Origin: Hemileia vastatrix
Lineage: Eukaryota; Basidiomycota; Pucciniomycetes; Pucciniales; Zaghouaniaceae
NCBI GenBank assembly: GCA_030280995.1
Contig: JASXTE010000008.1
Span: forward strand, 10,781,212-10,845,211
Direction of reading: 5' to 3'
DNA: 64,000 bases
A program made the translations under genes and the position numbers. The notes under the pieces were generated by a model. It worked only from the letters and a program-made list of their open reading frames with translations, made no database searches and was not told the origin of the DNA. This document shows, piece after piece, positions 1 to 9,339 of the stretch (positions within the stretch are counted from its first letter, which is position 1; each line of letters begins with the position of its first letter).

Positions 1-547
1 GATACCTCCTCCTCATTAAACGTTGACCAGATAGGTAAAACGTAGATGACTTCCTCTTGATAGCCACCCATTCATCGTCTTCACAATCTTCTGGCCTCTC
101 TAAAGTCAACAAATATTTGACTAACAAAAAATAAAAACCAGTCTGACCCCAGACTTCATCTTGAAAATCGATTAATATAACATCAATAGGGACTTCTCTA
201 TCACCAATATCACCTGCACATGAATGAGCCAATAATCGTTGACCCCTAAATAAATTTTTAATCGAGCTATGTCGACGTTTTTCTTCTGAACCTTTGGATC
301 CTTCGAAAACCGTATTCAAAAATACCTCTTTCTCTTTATCCACCTTTTTATTTAAATTCTCTAATTCTCCAACATATACACCATTCCTTAATTTACTACT
401 ATCCCACACTACCAATCCATTTTCCTCTACATACACCACATCTTCTTCTACCTCCTCTCTGCCGAATTTATCTACACCTTTTCCAACACCTTTATTAACA
501 TAAAAACTATTTTCCAGTTTATCCTCTTGGTGGAGGTCATCAACACC
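1..547 (-). CDS. E1 pol, continuation after an in-frame TAA (pre-integrase region, partial)
   Basis: By hand translation the minus strand is fully open from 547 to the window edge, in the same frame as the reverse transcriptase ORF that ends at the TAA at 548-550. The product is an acidic linker followed by the motif FYLSGQRLMRRR at the window edge. That motif resembles the stretch just before the HHCC zinc finger of basidiomycete gypsy integrases. It is therefore the middle of a pol polyprotein, and integrase proper should lie outside the window. Either the TAA is a point mutation or it is read through. There is no obvious ATG start, which supports continuation of pol rather than a separate gene. 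Confidence 0.6.
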
Positions 548-2266
548 TTAATCTAAACACATTAGTCCTGCCAGTTTAACCTCATGGGGGAGGTATGGAA
601 AGTCTTCAGCTCCTTTAGTGCTGGCTTTGATAATAGGTATATCTTCATCAAACTCTTCTGAGTCTGAATCTTCTTCAGTGGGTGGTCTCCTTGATAAACC
701 ATCTGGCATAGTAAAAGTTTTGCCAGGCTTATGAACTAATTCAAACGAAAAATGTTGAATAAAAGCTACCCATCTCGTCATGGGTGCGTTCGGTAAACTT
801 GGGGAATTAATCATCTGGATTAACGATTTCGCATCGACTTGCAACTCGAAATGTTGCCCCCACAAAATATGCTGAAGTTTCTTCAGTATTTTCGCCACAC
901 CACATAATTCCAATTTTGGTTGAGAATATCTTGATTCGACCTCAGTAAATACTACAGATTCATACCTAACTGGCCTGATGTAACCAGCTTTATCCATCTG
1001 AGACAAAACCGCCCCAGCTGCAATCTGACTTGAATCAACTGCTAAATAAATTCTGCCAGCATCTTTTCCATAATCCAACTTGTGCAGGACTAAATCCTTC
1101 CCCACAACCTCCTTCAACTTCACAAACACCTTCTCACACTCTTCATCCCACTCCCAGTCTGCATCCTTTCTCATTAACCGTCTCAATGGAGCTGCCAATG
1201 AAGAAAAGTCCTTGATAAACATTCTAACATATACGCAAACGCCTAAAAACCCTCTGACTTCAGTCGTGTTCTTGGGTCTTGGCCAGGACTGAATTTTGTT
1301 AACTTTCTTCTTGGACATAATCCTACCCTCTCTACATACCACATGGCCTAATATTTCTAAGGCTGGCACACAACAGGAAAATTTTGAACCTGAAATATTT
1401 AAACCAGCCTCTTCAATTCGAAACAAGATTCTTTCTAAAGTAATTGCAAACTCCCAAATGAATTTGCGTATTCCGGGATTCTCTTCCAACACCTGGTTAT
1501 CATAGTCGGTTGTTGGTCCCTTAATTCCTCCATCATCTATAAAGATTCCAGCATATTGTGGAATTTCATCTTGAAGGATCCAAGCCATCTGAGCTTGATA
1601 AACTGCAACCGAATTTGTTGCTCCTTGAGGTAATCTTGTTAACTGTAAACGTCCAAGTGGCGTATCGAATGTAGTGAGAGGCCTTGAGTCCGGATGTAAC
1701 TCTCTCTCATCATATCCACCCATAATATCTCCTAAACCATAACACACTCTCCCTGCAAACGCTTCAACAAACTCCTCAGCACTAGGAGGTATCCCAGCAT
1801 CCTTTATTGTAACCCTATTTAATTCCCTAAGATCATGAACAACTCTAAGCTTGCCATTCGGTTTCTTGATACAAAATACCGGACTAGAATAACTTGATGT
1901 TGATTGCTCATACAGTCCAGTGCGTATCCGTTCTCTGACAACTTCGATATAAGCTTCTTTCAATGCAGCTGGAATAGGAATCGGTTTCTGCTGCCACGGT
2001 TCATGACATACCACAGGAATCTTGTAAGGCTCCCCATAGGAATTCTTCAACACACTCCTCTCCTCTTCTACAAAAGCAATGGCCTTCTCTCGCTTGACCA
2101 TCACATCCAACAACAACTTCTTCTCTTCTCCAGCCAACCAACCATCAGGTCCAAAATTAACAACACCCAGTCTCTCAAAAGTGATTCTTGACGTCTCAGA
2201 AAATTCAGGCGGATTCTTTACCAAGGGACTTTCATAAGGATCTCTTGATAACCTTGGTCTTCTCAA
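548..2266 (-). CDS. pol: E1 reverse transcriptase-RNase H part of pol
   Basis: A 572-residue open frame. The reverse transcriptase spans about residues 85-330, with SPVFCIKKPNGKLRVVHD (finger region), LTRLPQGATNS and the catalytic box IFIDDGG near residue 242. The last corresponds to the usual YxDD, here F-I-D-D. An RNase H domain follows, with LAVDSSQIAAGAVLS near residue 408 and ESRYSQPKLELCG carrying the expected acidic residue. It copies the element RNA into DNA inside particles. The frame is the same as the linker ORF upstream (single TGA at 2306-2308 between them) and as the stretch after the TAA at 548-550. The annotated start at 2266 is only the first ATG after the TGA and is probably not the true start. 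Confidence 0.9.
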   Translation of the reverse strand: MRRPRLSRDPYESPLVKNPPEFSETSRITFERLGVVNFGPDGWLAGEEKKLLLDVMVKREKAIAFVEEERSVLKNSYGEPYKIPVVCHEPWQQKPIPIPAALKEAYIEVVRERIRTGLYEQSTSSYSSPVFCIKKPNGKLRVVHDLRELNRVTIKDAGIPPSAEEFVEAFAGRVCYGLGDIMGGYDERELHPDSRPLTTFDTPLGRLQLTRLPQGATNSVAVYQAQMAWILQDEIPQYAGIFIDDGGIKGPTTDYDNQVLEENPGIRKFIWEFAITLERILFRIEEAGLNISGSKFSCCVPALEILGHVVCREGRIMSKKKVNKIQSWPRPKNTTEVRGFLGVCVYVRMFIKDFSSLAAPLRRLMRKDADWEWDEECEKVFVKLKEVVGKDLVLHKLDYGKDAGRIYLAVDSSQIAAGAVLSQMDKAGYIRPVRYESVVFTEVESRYSQPKLELCGVAKILKKLQHILWGQHFELQVDAKSLIQMINSPSLPNAPMTRWVAFIQHFSFELVHKPGKTFTMPDGLSRRPPTEEDSDSEEFDEDIPIIKASTKGAEDFPYLPHEVKLAGLMCLD

Positions 2267-2305
2267 GGGTGGATTTAATTCAGCAGGTAGCGGTTCGTTA
2301 ATAGG

Positions 2306-3115
2306 TCAAACTTTATTTGCTACTTTCTTATATTTGGCTGCGTCTACATCTAAATAAACTTGAGGTAAAACATCGCCATTAAAACTTTCATCAAATGAAT
2401 CTTCTTCATCGTCAGAATCAGAATAAGAAAAATTAGAAAAATATTTTATTTCATTTTTAAATTTTACCCTTTTCTCCTTTCCCTCGTCTAATTTATAAAC
2501 AGATTTTCCAACACCTTTTCTTCCCTTATCCAACAGTAAATCACCCGTAAAGAAAGTTGGCAGTTTAACCTCTTGCTGGAGAACCGGAATTGAATTTTCA
2601 CAAAAATTATTTTTTTGGGTTTTAATTATACTGAGATTTTTTATCGGATTTTGATGTGATTTTTGCAGTTTACCCTCTTGCTGGAGGCCCATAATAGAAG
2701 GAGATAATTGCAGTTTAACCTCTTGCTGGAGGCCCGGAAACGAATTTTCACAAAAATTATTTTTTTGTGTTTTAATTATACTAAGATTTTTAATCGGGTT
2801 TTGATAAGATATTTGCAGTTTACCCTCTTGCTGGAGGTCCATAAACATACCCTTCCAATTTTTATCCAACCTAATTTGGCCCATTTTGCCCTTTTCACCG
2901 TTTTTAAATTTAATAGAAAAACCGGGTAAATCCAATAAACATATAGAAAAGTCCAAAACGTATTTGCACTCCAAAGTAATATTAACAGAAAATAATTGAG
3001 AATCCACTTGAATTATCTCCAAGTGAGCTGACCTATTGCAATCCGGGATCTCATCCTGAGGAGAGATTACAACATTAGAGCGATCAGCCCCTCCTACCCC
3101 AAAAAATGAGGGCAT
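2306..3115 (-). CDS. E1 pol N-terminal linker with two 50-residue repeats
   Basis: A 269-residue open frame, entered from gag by a -1 shift at 3100-3106 and ending at a TGA (2306-2308) that is in frame with the reverse transcriptase. I recognise no enzyme domain. Residues around the middle hold an in-frame tandem duplication of 150 bp (about 2561-2710 and 2711-2860), each encoding about 50 residues with the motifs LQQEGKLQ, NPIKNLSIIKTQKNN and LQQEVKL. The C-terminal part is acidic (SDSDDEEDSFDES). The same LxxExKL motif recurs at the end of the RT ORF and after its stop. The TGA is followed by C, a context often leaky in eukaryotes, but a simple mutation is equally possible. Confidence 0.65.
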   Translation of the reverse strand: MPSFFGVGGADRSNVVISPQDEIPDCNRSAHLEIIQVDSQLFSVNITLECKYVLDFSICLLDLPGFSIKFKNGEKGKMGQIRLDKNWKGMFMDLQQEGKLQISYQNPIKNLSIIKTQKNNFCENSFPGLQQEVKLQLSPSIMGLQQEGKLQKSHQNPIKNLSIIKTQKNNFCENSIPVLQQEVKLPTFFTGDLLLDKGRKGVGKSVYKLDEGKEKRVKFKNEIKYFSNFSYSDSDDEEDSFDESFNGDVLPQVYLDVDAAKYKKVANKV

Positions 3116-5703
3116 TCATCCCTTTCCAACAAACATAATTCACCAGAAGCCGTCCGTTTTATATGCCGCTTCTTGGTGCAAACACAACACTGGCACAGAG
3201 TAGTAATCCCTGGCCGTGTTTCCCAACCTTCATCTCCAGGAGGCGCTAACCGCATATGTAACCTCCGCATATCTTCACCAGTGATCTCCAAACTAATCCC
3301 CATGCCAGCTTGATACCCTATCCTGGCCTCAAAATCCATCAAAAAAGGACCACCAAGAACAGTTTTGACTGCTCCTCTGGCCACATAAAAGTGAACCTTA
3401 CCAACAGATCCACCAATGCCTAACCTGACATGCTCAGCAGTACCCATCAGCTCTGTTGCATGCCCTCCAATACCTCTGAGGTTTCCCCCAGTTCCACTTT
3501 TAATTGGCAAGCCTATACTCGTCGCTTGCTCCAATGAAATTAAATTAATTTGAGACCCTGAATCGACCAAGGCCTTTACTTCTTTACCGTTAAGAGTTAC
3601 CACCAGGTAACCCAGGGGAGCGGAAAAATGCGTATCTACATCTTCCCCAAACTTTTCAGCATTTTCACAAATATATTCCACCTCTCCAGTGGAAACCCGA
3701 CGCCTCGTCAAATGCTTCTTTTGTTTTTCAGCAAGCGCCGGACTAATCGTAAATAAATCCCCCAAAGATAAGGGAATCTGCAGTTGATTCACCCTATTCA
3801 AAACTGCGTCCATCGCATTAGCTTGACCAGAGACTACTGGCCGCTCATACTGGACCTTTGATTTAACAACCTTGGCCCTGGGTACCTCTTGAGGTCCAAC
3901 TGAGCCATCTTCACCCCCCATTATAACATCTTCACTTTCTATAACCCTAACTCCGTCACCAGCTTCTTGCACTAATCCTGATCCATCGCTAGTCCTTCTT
4001 ACACCCTCCATTGGGATGGGACCGCTAAAACTTGGTCTGGGTAGAGACGCCAACGGTACGTCCTCCTCAGAATCCGAATCATCCTCTGGCATAGGCTCAC
4101 CATTTAAATCAAACTTGCCATAACTAGGGGGCCCCATATCAGCAATCCCCTTCTGCATTTTATATAATTCGTCCTTAGAGTAAGGGTTCAATTTGTTGAC
4201 GGCAGTTTGAGCACTAGAATTCTTGTCCTTAGAGTAAGGGTTCACTTTGTTATTGGCCTTGCCAGGATTAGCCCTCAATTGGCTCTGAATGCTACTTTTC
4301 GCCTTAGTAGCGGCTGCTCTTCTAGCAGCATTAACATCGTATTCGCCAGCCATACAGCTACCCTCCACCTGGGCAACCGTCGCCAGCTCTAAACCACCAA
4401 AAGAAGTAGAAAATGTGGCTTTACTGACCTCTTTCTCCTTGCCCTTGTCAGCTTTACCACCATTACCATTACCATTTTTTCCACTCTTGGCATTAACATC
4501 TTCATCCGTCACCTCTTCAAATCTGGCTCTCCTTTCAGCCGTTAAACTTCTTCTGAGCAAATCAGAAGGAGACTGTCCATCACTGGGCTTGATGAACAAA
4601 CCATCAGGAAATTTATAAACTTTACCATCAAATAAAACTCGCCCAGCATCCATATCCTTATCAAGAGCAAAACAAACTGTTGCTCTGTGCCCTCTCCTAT
4701 TACAATAGGAGCACACCTTTGGCTCATCATAGCCACCTCTATAATTACTACCACCATTCCCACCATTTCTCCCATTGCCTGGGAAGCGGTTACCGTTGTT
4801 ATTGCCATTATAATTTCGACGTTCATAACCTCTAGACTGATAAGAAGTCGACGTCGACGAAGAAGCGATTGGGGCCTTATTGGCCTTCTGGGTTTCTTGA
4901 ACAAATATTTTTAATTGTTTAGTTATATCGGCCAGGTGATCGACCATCTTATTATCCACATTACCCTCAACTTTAGCAGCAGGTAATCCCATTTGAGCCT
5001 TCTTGGCCTCCTGGGCTTTGACCATAATATCGTTATTTTCGGCCAAAACTTCGCTAACCTTGCTGACATATTGAGTGCATGACTCTTGATATTTGTCCAA
5101 CGCCAATAACTTTAGATGGGCTTGAATGTTGTCCTTGATAACCTCCAGAGCCGGCAGTTTCTGCTCACCATTAGGCAGTTCCTTCATCAAATCTTTTCTT
5201 GAAAGATCCTTCAAGACGTCCATACGAATATCCCTGCTGCATGCTGACCAAAACAAATCTTTTGCTTGGTTCTCATGCACTAACTCGTCCACCAGTATGA
5301 GATATTCCACCACTTCATCAAACTGAACACAGAGCTTTTTGAAGTCAGCCATAGAAGAAACACCACCTTTTGCTTGCCAGTCTCCAACAATTTTATTGAG
5401 GTCCATCATAGTAAACCTAACACCCCATCTATCAACCATAGCTTTAGAAAGCTTAACCCAATCCTTGTCCTTGAATGCCTGCATAGCAATAACCTCTTTT
5501 TCCACCTCCCTATCGGCAATAAAAAATCTAACTTGCTTCACCATATCCACATGAGAAGCACCATCAACAGCAGCAGCAGCTTCATACCTGCTAATGAACC
5601 ATTTAACCTCCTCCCCATCAAACTTTGGGCCATCCCAAGAAACAATTCTAACTGAGGGAGTAAGAGGGTTAGAAGATCCAGAAGCAACAGCAGAAGAAGA
5701 CAT
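3094..5703 (-). CDS. gag: E1 Gag with zinc knuckle and aspartic protease
   Basis: An 869-residue open frame. The N-terminal 230 residues resemble a retrotransposon capsid (VKWFISRYE, then DWVKLSKAMVDRWG). A basic, Gly/Asn-rich nucleocapsid follows, with a CCHC knuckle CSYCNRRGHRATVC near residues 331-345, then acidic and serine-rich linkers. A retropepsin-like protease carries ALVDSGSQINLIS near residue 713 and ATELMGTAEHVRLG as the flap-like part. So the protease is in the gag frame, and pol begins after the shift site CAT-TTT-TTG just before the gag TAG (3094-3096). The start at 5703 gives MSSSAVASGSSN and lies about 150 bases from the PBS. The frame is intact. Confidence 0.88.
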   Translation of the reverse strand: MSSSAVASGSSNPLTPSVRIVSWDGPKFDGEEVKWFISRYEAAAAVDGASHVDMVKQVRFFIADREVEKEVIAMQAFKDKDWVKLSKAMVDRWGVRFTMMDLNKIVGDWQAKGGVSSMADFKKLCVQFDEVVEYLILVDELVHENQAKDLFWSACSRDIRMDVLKDLSRKDLMKELPNGEQKLPALEVIKDNIQAHLKLLALDKYQESCTQYVSKVSEVLAENNDIMVKAQEAKKAQMGLPAAKVEGNVDNKMVDHLADITKQLKIFVQETQKANKAPIASSSTSTSYQSRGYERRNYNGNNNGNRFPGNGRNGGNGGSNYRGGYDEPKVCSYCNRRGHRATVCFALDKDMDAGRVLFDGKVYKFPDGLFIKPSDGQSPSDLLRRSLTAERRARFEEVTDEDVNAKSGKNGNGNGGKADKGKEKEVSKATFSTSFGGLELATVAQVEGSCMAGEYDVNAARRAAATKAKSSIQSQLRANPGKANNKVNPYSKDKNSSAQTAVNKLNPYSKDELYKMQKGIADMGPPSYGKFDLNGEPMPEDDSDSEEDVPLASLPRPSFSGPIPMEGVRRTSDGSGLVQEAGDGVRVIESEDVIMGGEDGSVGPQEVPRAKVVKSKVQYERPVVSGQANAMDAVLNRVNQLQIPLSLGDLFTISPALAEKQKKHLTRRRVSTGEVEYICENAEKFGEDVDTHFSAPLGYLVVTLNGKEVKALVDSGSQINLISLEQATSIGLPIKSGTGGNLRGIGGHATELMGTAEHVRLGIGGSVGKVHFYVARGAVKTVLGGPFLMDFEARIGYQAGMGISLEITGEDMRRLHMRLAPPGDEGWETRPGITTLCQCCVCTKKRHIKRTASGELCLLERDECPHFLG
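3100..3106 (-). promoter_or_regulatory. -1 ribosomal frameshift heptamer T-TTT-TTG at the gag-pol junction
   Basis: On the minus strand the gag codons read CAT TTT TTG GGG TAG. The heptamer T TTT TTG is in the X-XXY-YYZ register required for tandem slippage. A -1 shift there enters the pol frame as TTT TTT GGG GTA GGA, which matches the residues FFGVGGAD of the linker ORF. The gag stop is two codons downstream. I did not establish a downstream stimulatory structure. Confidence 0.75.
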
Positions 5704-5739
5704 CCCAATAAGTAATGAAAAGCGTTAACAATCGATAAA

Positions 5740-5815
5740 ATAACAAGCCTCTTGCAGGCCAATAACAAAAATCCAATTAGAGTTCCAGAAAATATGCCTC
5801 TTGCAGGCTAATAAC
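5740..5815 (-). repeat. Paired short hairpin repeats in the E1 leader
   Basis: The core CCTCTTGCAGGC occurs at about 5750-5761 and 5798-5809 on the plus strand, in the untranslated leader between PBS and gag. Each can fold through AGCCT/AGGCT-like arms. The minus-strand core GCAAGAGG is shared with the repeats inside the pol linker, so both sets may be one dispersed motif family of E1. Confidence 0.5.
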
Positions 5816-5852
5816 GTTCTTGATCCAAGTAAGTCTTTAAAGAAAGCTAGAG

Positions 5853-5877
5853 AAATCGAACCCCACGTTGGGCGCCA
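5853..5877 (-). other. E1 primer-binding site
   Basis: Minus-strand TGGCGCCCAACGTGGGG lies 4-5 bases inside the LTR end. Its complement ends in CCA and continues upstream into a TCGA-like T-loop, as expected for a tRNA 3' end with a GCCCAAC acceptor strand. I do not assign the tRNA identity. This PBS differs from the TGGGGACCTTTCC type of E3 and E4. Confidence 0.75.
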
Positions 5878-5881
5878 ACTA

Positions 5882-7007
5882 TGGTAAGGTAAACTCTTAC
5901 AGTCGCCTTGCTGTAAGCAGAATCCGGAGGAGATATGTGGATTTAGCTGAAAACCCTGTCCTTCCAATAAAAATAACAAAGTAGGTGTTCTAAATCACTA
6001 AGCTAACCAATCTACTTAGATCTGATTGATAAAATAATGAAACTCTAAAATAATTAACGCTTATTGAGATTTAAAGAAAGTGGCTGTTGATAAAAGAAAT
6101 ACTGATGACAACAATTAAGGTGTACCAGTGAAAGATCTGAAAAGATTGACTTTTATGTTTTTATAATATTTTTAATTTTTATGAGACAGCAATAATCAAG
6201 TCCCAGTGATGAAGACCTTTCTAAAGATACCCTGTATGATGTGTGATTTAAATTGTTGAGTAGTATTTCTAAAATGTTATATATAAAATATAAAGTTATA
6301 AGGGTATTACAAATTTATTTAATTTGTTGAGTAATAAAAAATGAGACCGTGGTAGTTAATGATTAAGCTGTATGATGTGTCCCCCTCCCAATTTCGAGTT
6401 TGAGAGTCGCTTAAGTATTCCTAGTCACGTGCCTAAGTTTTCCCCTCCAGAGCTCTTCCAGAGTCAATCCGGAGCCCGTACGGAGTCCGTACGGAGCCGG
6501 AACGGAGTCAAAGCGGAGTCGAAACGGAGTCCGTCCGGACTTCCGGACTCAATTTAGAACCTTAAAACCTTAATAAAAAATCTAGAAAAATTACACATAA
6601 TAGAGCTACTTCCCCTTTACATACCAAACTAATTTTCGTAGTCTGCGCAGCTCTAATTACCCCGTGAAAATTCATCAAATTAAGTAGTTTTTGAAAACGT
6701 AAATATTTCTATAAAACTTTAAAATTCATTTAAAAATATAAAATAAATAGTAAAAATTCTGGGAAAATTTCCCAAGGTTCTTGAGTAACTCGACTTGATA
6801 CTTATAAATTTTCAGACCGTAAAAATAAGTTTTCTCCGTAAAATAAATTGTTTTTGTGTAGGCATTCGCTCGTGACCAATTTCTTCATATTTAAAACTCA
6901 AATAATTAAATAAAACCCTTTTTAAAAAAAAAATAATAACGCCAATCTTGCACGCCGTAATAACTCCATTTACATATTTAGGTGCCGTACTAAACTTTAG
7001 GCTACCA
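5882..7007 (-). repeat. E1 5' LTR (1126 bp)
   Basis: On the plus strand it runs from TGGTAAGG to GGCTACCA, i.e. TG...CA ends with a short inverted repeat TGGTA. It adjoins the PBS on one side and unrelated Tet-element sequence on the other. A diverged relative of its PBS-proximal part is seen at 24650-24800. A GC-rich 11-bp repeat array lies inside it at 6469-6550. Confidence 0.8.
6469..6550. repeat. 11-bp GC-rich minisatellite inside the E1 LTR
   Basis: About seven units of the form CGGAGTCnnnA (for example CGGAGTCCGTA, CGGAGTCAAAG, CGGAGTCGAAA) stand in an otherwise AT-rich LTR, ending in the self-complementary TCCGGACTTCCGGA. It could be a binding-site cluster; that is inference. Confidence 0.8.
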
Positions 7008-7012
7008 CAACA

Positions 7013-7180
7013 GGATTTTTAAAGTTTTTTTATATTTGTTAAATTTACCTTCTTTTTATACCTTTTTTATTCTATGGATTAATTTTTGACTGATTTGAAA
7101 TAAACATCCAAAATGTGTGAACTCTTGATAAGATTCCAAGCCAGGTGGAGCTTTGGTTGTTTTGTGATGAACTTGAGAGA
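7013..7180 (-). pseudogene. Tet/JBP-like 2OG-Fe(II) oxygenase, C-terminal remnant
   Basis: Minus-strand translation gives TTKAPPGLES, THFGCLFQIS and QKLIHRIKKV in order. These match the same stretches of the better preserved copy at 53010-53627 (TTKAPPGLES, THFGFSFQIS, HKLILRINKV). The His-Asp iron motif and most of the core are deleted, and a TAA follows KKV, so it is dead. The E1 LTR inserted just after the tail. Confidence 0.7.
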
Positions 7181-7324
7181 CCTTTTTTAAGTAAAGAATA
7201 TATTCCTATGGAGATAAAAATAAGTTACATCATTTTAAGAATGAAACATATATTATCAGACACACCAAGAGAGTAGCCTTTAACAAATCCTGGTCTAAAC
7301 ATGTAATAAGTTAAATGAAATTTA

Positions 7325-7970
7325 GAAAAAAGGCTCCACTTTAAAGGTCCATATCTTACCAACCACTGAGGGGAATTCAAATCCATTTATGTCAAATGAA
7401 ATATAGGCTTCAGAAGAATCTTCAACTAAAAGAACATAAGATTCAAATAAACCTAACCCTAATTTTGACTCTGATTTTTAAAATTGCACAAAAATTTGAA
7501 ATTGATAATGAAAATTCCAAAGAGATGGAGATATAAGCCTAGATAATCATCAGATTAGAGTTTCAGAAGCCTTGTTATCTAATCATGTAATATTAAAAGA
7601 TAAAATAAATTAAGTAACATTTGGAAAAAAGGCTCCACTTTTAAGTTCAAAGTCTCAGCAATCACTGAACCAAATTCAAACCTGTTTTTAGGAGATGAAA
7701 GATAGGCTTCAGGAGAGTTTTCAGTTAAAGGACATGTGATTTAAATAAACCTAACTCTAATTTATTACATGAAAATATGAAATAAAAAAATTAAATTAGG
7801 AAAGAAAGGCTCAAATTTAAAGGTCAATATCTCAGCGACCCCAGAACCAAATTTAAATCTGTTAGTAGGAAATAAAAGGTAGTCTTCAGGAGAATCTTCA
7901 GTAAAAAGATCATTAGATTTGAATAAACCTAACTCTAATTCTGAGTCTGATTTTCAAAATTATACAAAAA
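7325..7970 (-). repeat. Three diverged ~180-bp modules of the Tet-type element
   Basis: Units start near 7325, 7620 and 7800. Shared landmarks on the plus strand are an AAAGGCTC start, a GATAGGCTTCAGGAGA-like centre and AATAAACCTAACTCTAAT. Between units 1 and 2 a further stretch (about 7515-7585) matches 52930-53000. The same modules occur reversed at 52560-52905, and one copy is split by E2 (15440-15580 plus 24178 onward). They lie between the small conserved ORF and the Tet domain, so they may be intronic or spacer DNA of the passenger. Confidence 0.7.
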
Positions 7971-8091
7971 CTTAAAAAGTGGTAATGTAGATAAGAGCAA
8001 GAAGAGTTTATTAATTCCACTGTTTTCCAGACAAGAGTCATGCATATATTTAAGTATGAAAGCTTCATAGAAGGAAAGAGATATCATTTAG

Positions 8092-8286
8092 CTATAAAAA
8101 AAGGAGATAAAAATTACCTTGATTCAAAAGTAGGAAAAATAGAGAGAGAAAGAATGATGTTGGAATTTGGAGTAAATTGAATATGTAGTAAGTTAAATGC
8201 ATAAAGATTGTGCAATGTATGTGTTTTAATGACATGGAACCAAAAAAAAGTGAAATAGTGGAAAGGTGGGATGATGACCATTCCAA
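8092..8286 (-). CDS. Small conserved ORF of the Tet-type element (copy 1)
   Basis: A 64-residue frame with ISLFFGSMSLKHIHCT near the start and LNQGNFYLL at the end. The same ORF, about half identical, is open at 24330-24524 and 52233-52436. The DNA at its 3' end reads TCAAGGTAA, a splice-donor-like junction kept in all three. It is hydrophobic and I recognise no family. It could be an exon of the Tet passenger, a short secreted or membrane peptide, or merely conserved repeat DNA. Confidence 0.35.
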   Translation of the reverse strand: MEWSSSHLSTISLFFGSMSLKHIHCTIFMHLTYYIFNLLQIPTSFFLSLFFLLLNQGNFYLLFL

Positions 8287-8901
8287 GAAGGAATGATGAG
8301 TAGGTTGATGGAGCTAAAAAAGAAAGAAAAGAGAGAGAGAAAAAAAGGTTAATTTTACAATAATAATCAAAAATAACCACTTACAAAAAAAATTAGATAC
8401 AAAAAAGAAAGAAAAAACAGAAAAAAAAACAAAAAAAATATAATTAGCAATCAAAAAATCATAAAAATTAATAAAAAGACTTGCCTGGAGAGATGAGATG
8501 AGAAAAATTAATGAAACCAAATCATTTGAGGGATTCTGGAAGAGAAGAGGAAATGGATATGAGGGATGAATGAAAAAAGGAACAGTGAAAAATTATGCAA
8601 TTGCAGAAAATATGCAATTTCATGTTGAGCTGGTGAATGTAAACAAATGAGACATCCAAAAAGAGACTTTCAGCATAAATTCAAAATAAAAATGAATATG
8701 AAAAATAAAAACACCAAACCAAGTGAATAAAGCACAAAAGTTGAACATTTGGAGAGTATTAAAAAAAAATAAAAGTGTTTTGTTTCAAAATGTTGGAGGG
8801 TGTTTGGCATAATTACAGAGTGTATGCTGGTGGAAAGAATGTTTTGTGATTCAAGGGAGGGGAGAGCTAGTTCAAGTCTGGGATCCTCTTCTTCATAAAG
8901 A

Positions 8902-9018
8902 TCATTTAAAAGACATATAAGCTAAAGTGTCTTCCAACCCAGAGTTGGAGTCAGAGTCAGCAGCTAAAACTATAGTGATGGAATTCATAGCTTTGTGAAG
9001 TTGCCTCCTAGTAGAGAG
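8902..9018 (-). pseudogene. Harbinger transposase N-terminal fragment
   Basis: The translation contains LSTRRQLHKA and ADSDSNSGLEDTLAYMS, aligning with LSNRDKLHKA and LDSDSDSDLEEDFVVLS at the start of the intact transposase (37361 onward). It stops at 8902 and the rest is missing. It ties the Tet-like region to its left to a Harbinger element. Confidence 0.6.
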
Positions 9019-9339
9019 GTGCTTCAATATTGTTGGTAAAAAAGGTTTTAAGTAGAAGGTTTAGGTGATGAGTGGGAAGTGGGAATTTTCCACAAAATGA
9101 GCAGATGGGGTGTGTAGATAGAAAAAAATGTTATGTATTTTCCACAAAAATTAAGTATCATAGAGTGAAGAGACACATAAAGATGAGAAAAATGTTATGT
9201 TTTTGCTATCGAAATTCAGTATCATAGAGTGATGAGATACATAAGGATGGCATCTGCAATTATATGTCATGTGACCTGCTTACAAATCAATCATTGATGT
9301 GATGAGTTTGGGATCAGGAATTAGAAACAGAAATTGGGG

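Larger units (their letters stand above)
1..7007 (-). mobile_element. Ty3/gypsy LTR retrotransposon E1 (3' end outside window)
   Basis: Read on the minus strand: LTR (5882-7007), primer-binding site, gag-protease, a -1 frameshift overlap, then pol (linker, reverse transcriptase, RNase H, start of the integrase part) running off the window at base 1. The five bases CAACA (7008-7012) beyond the LTR are the expected position of the target duplication; the partner is outside the window. The gag, the pol linker and the PBS differ from the other three elements here, so this is a separate Ty3 lineage. The coding frames are largely open, with only two single in-frame stops in pol, so the copy looks fairly young. 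It inserted into the tail of a Tet/JBP-like pseudogene. Confidence 0.9.

Noticed and set aside
294..503. Ser/Thr-rich plus-strand frame
   Set aside because: Antisense to the open pol continuation of E1.
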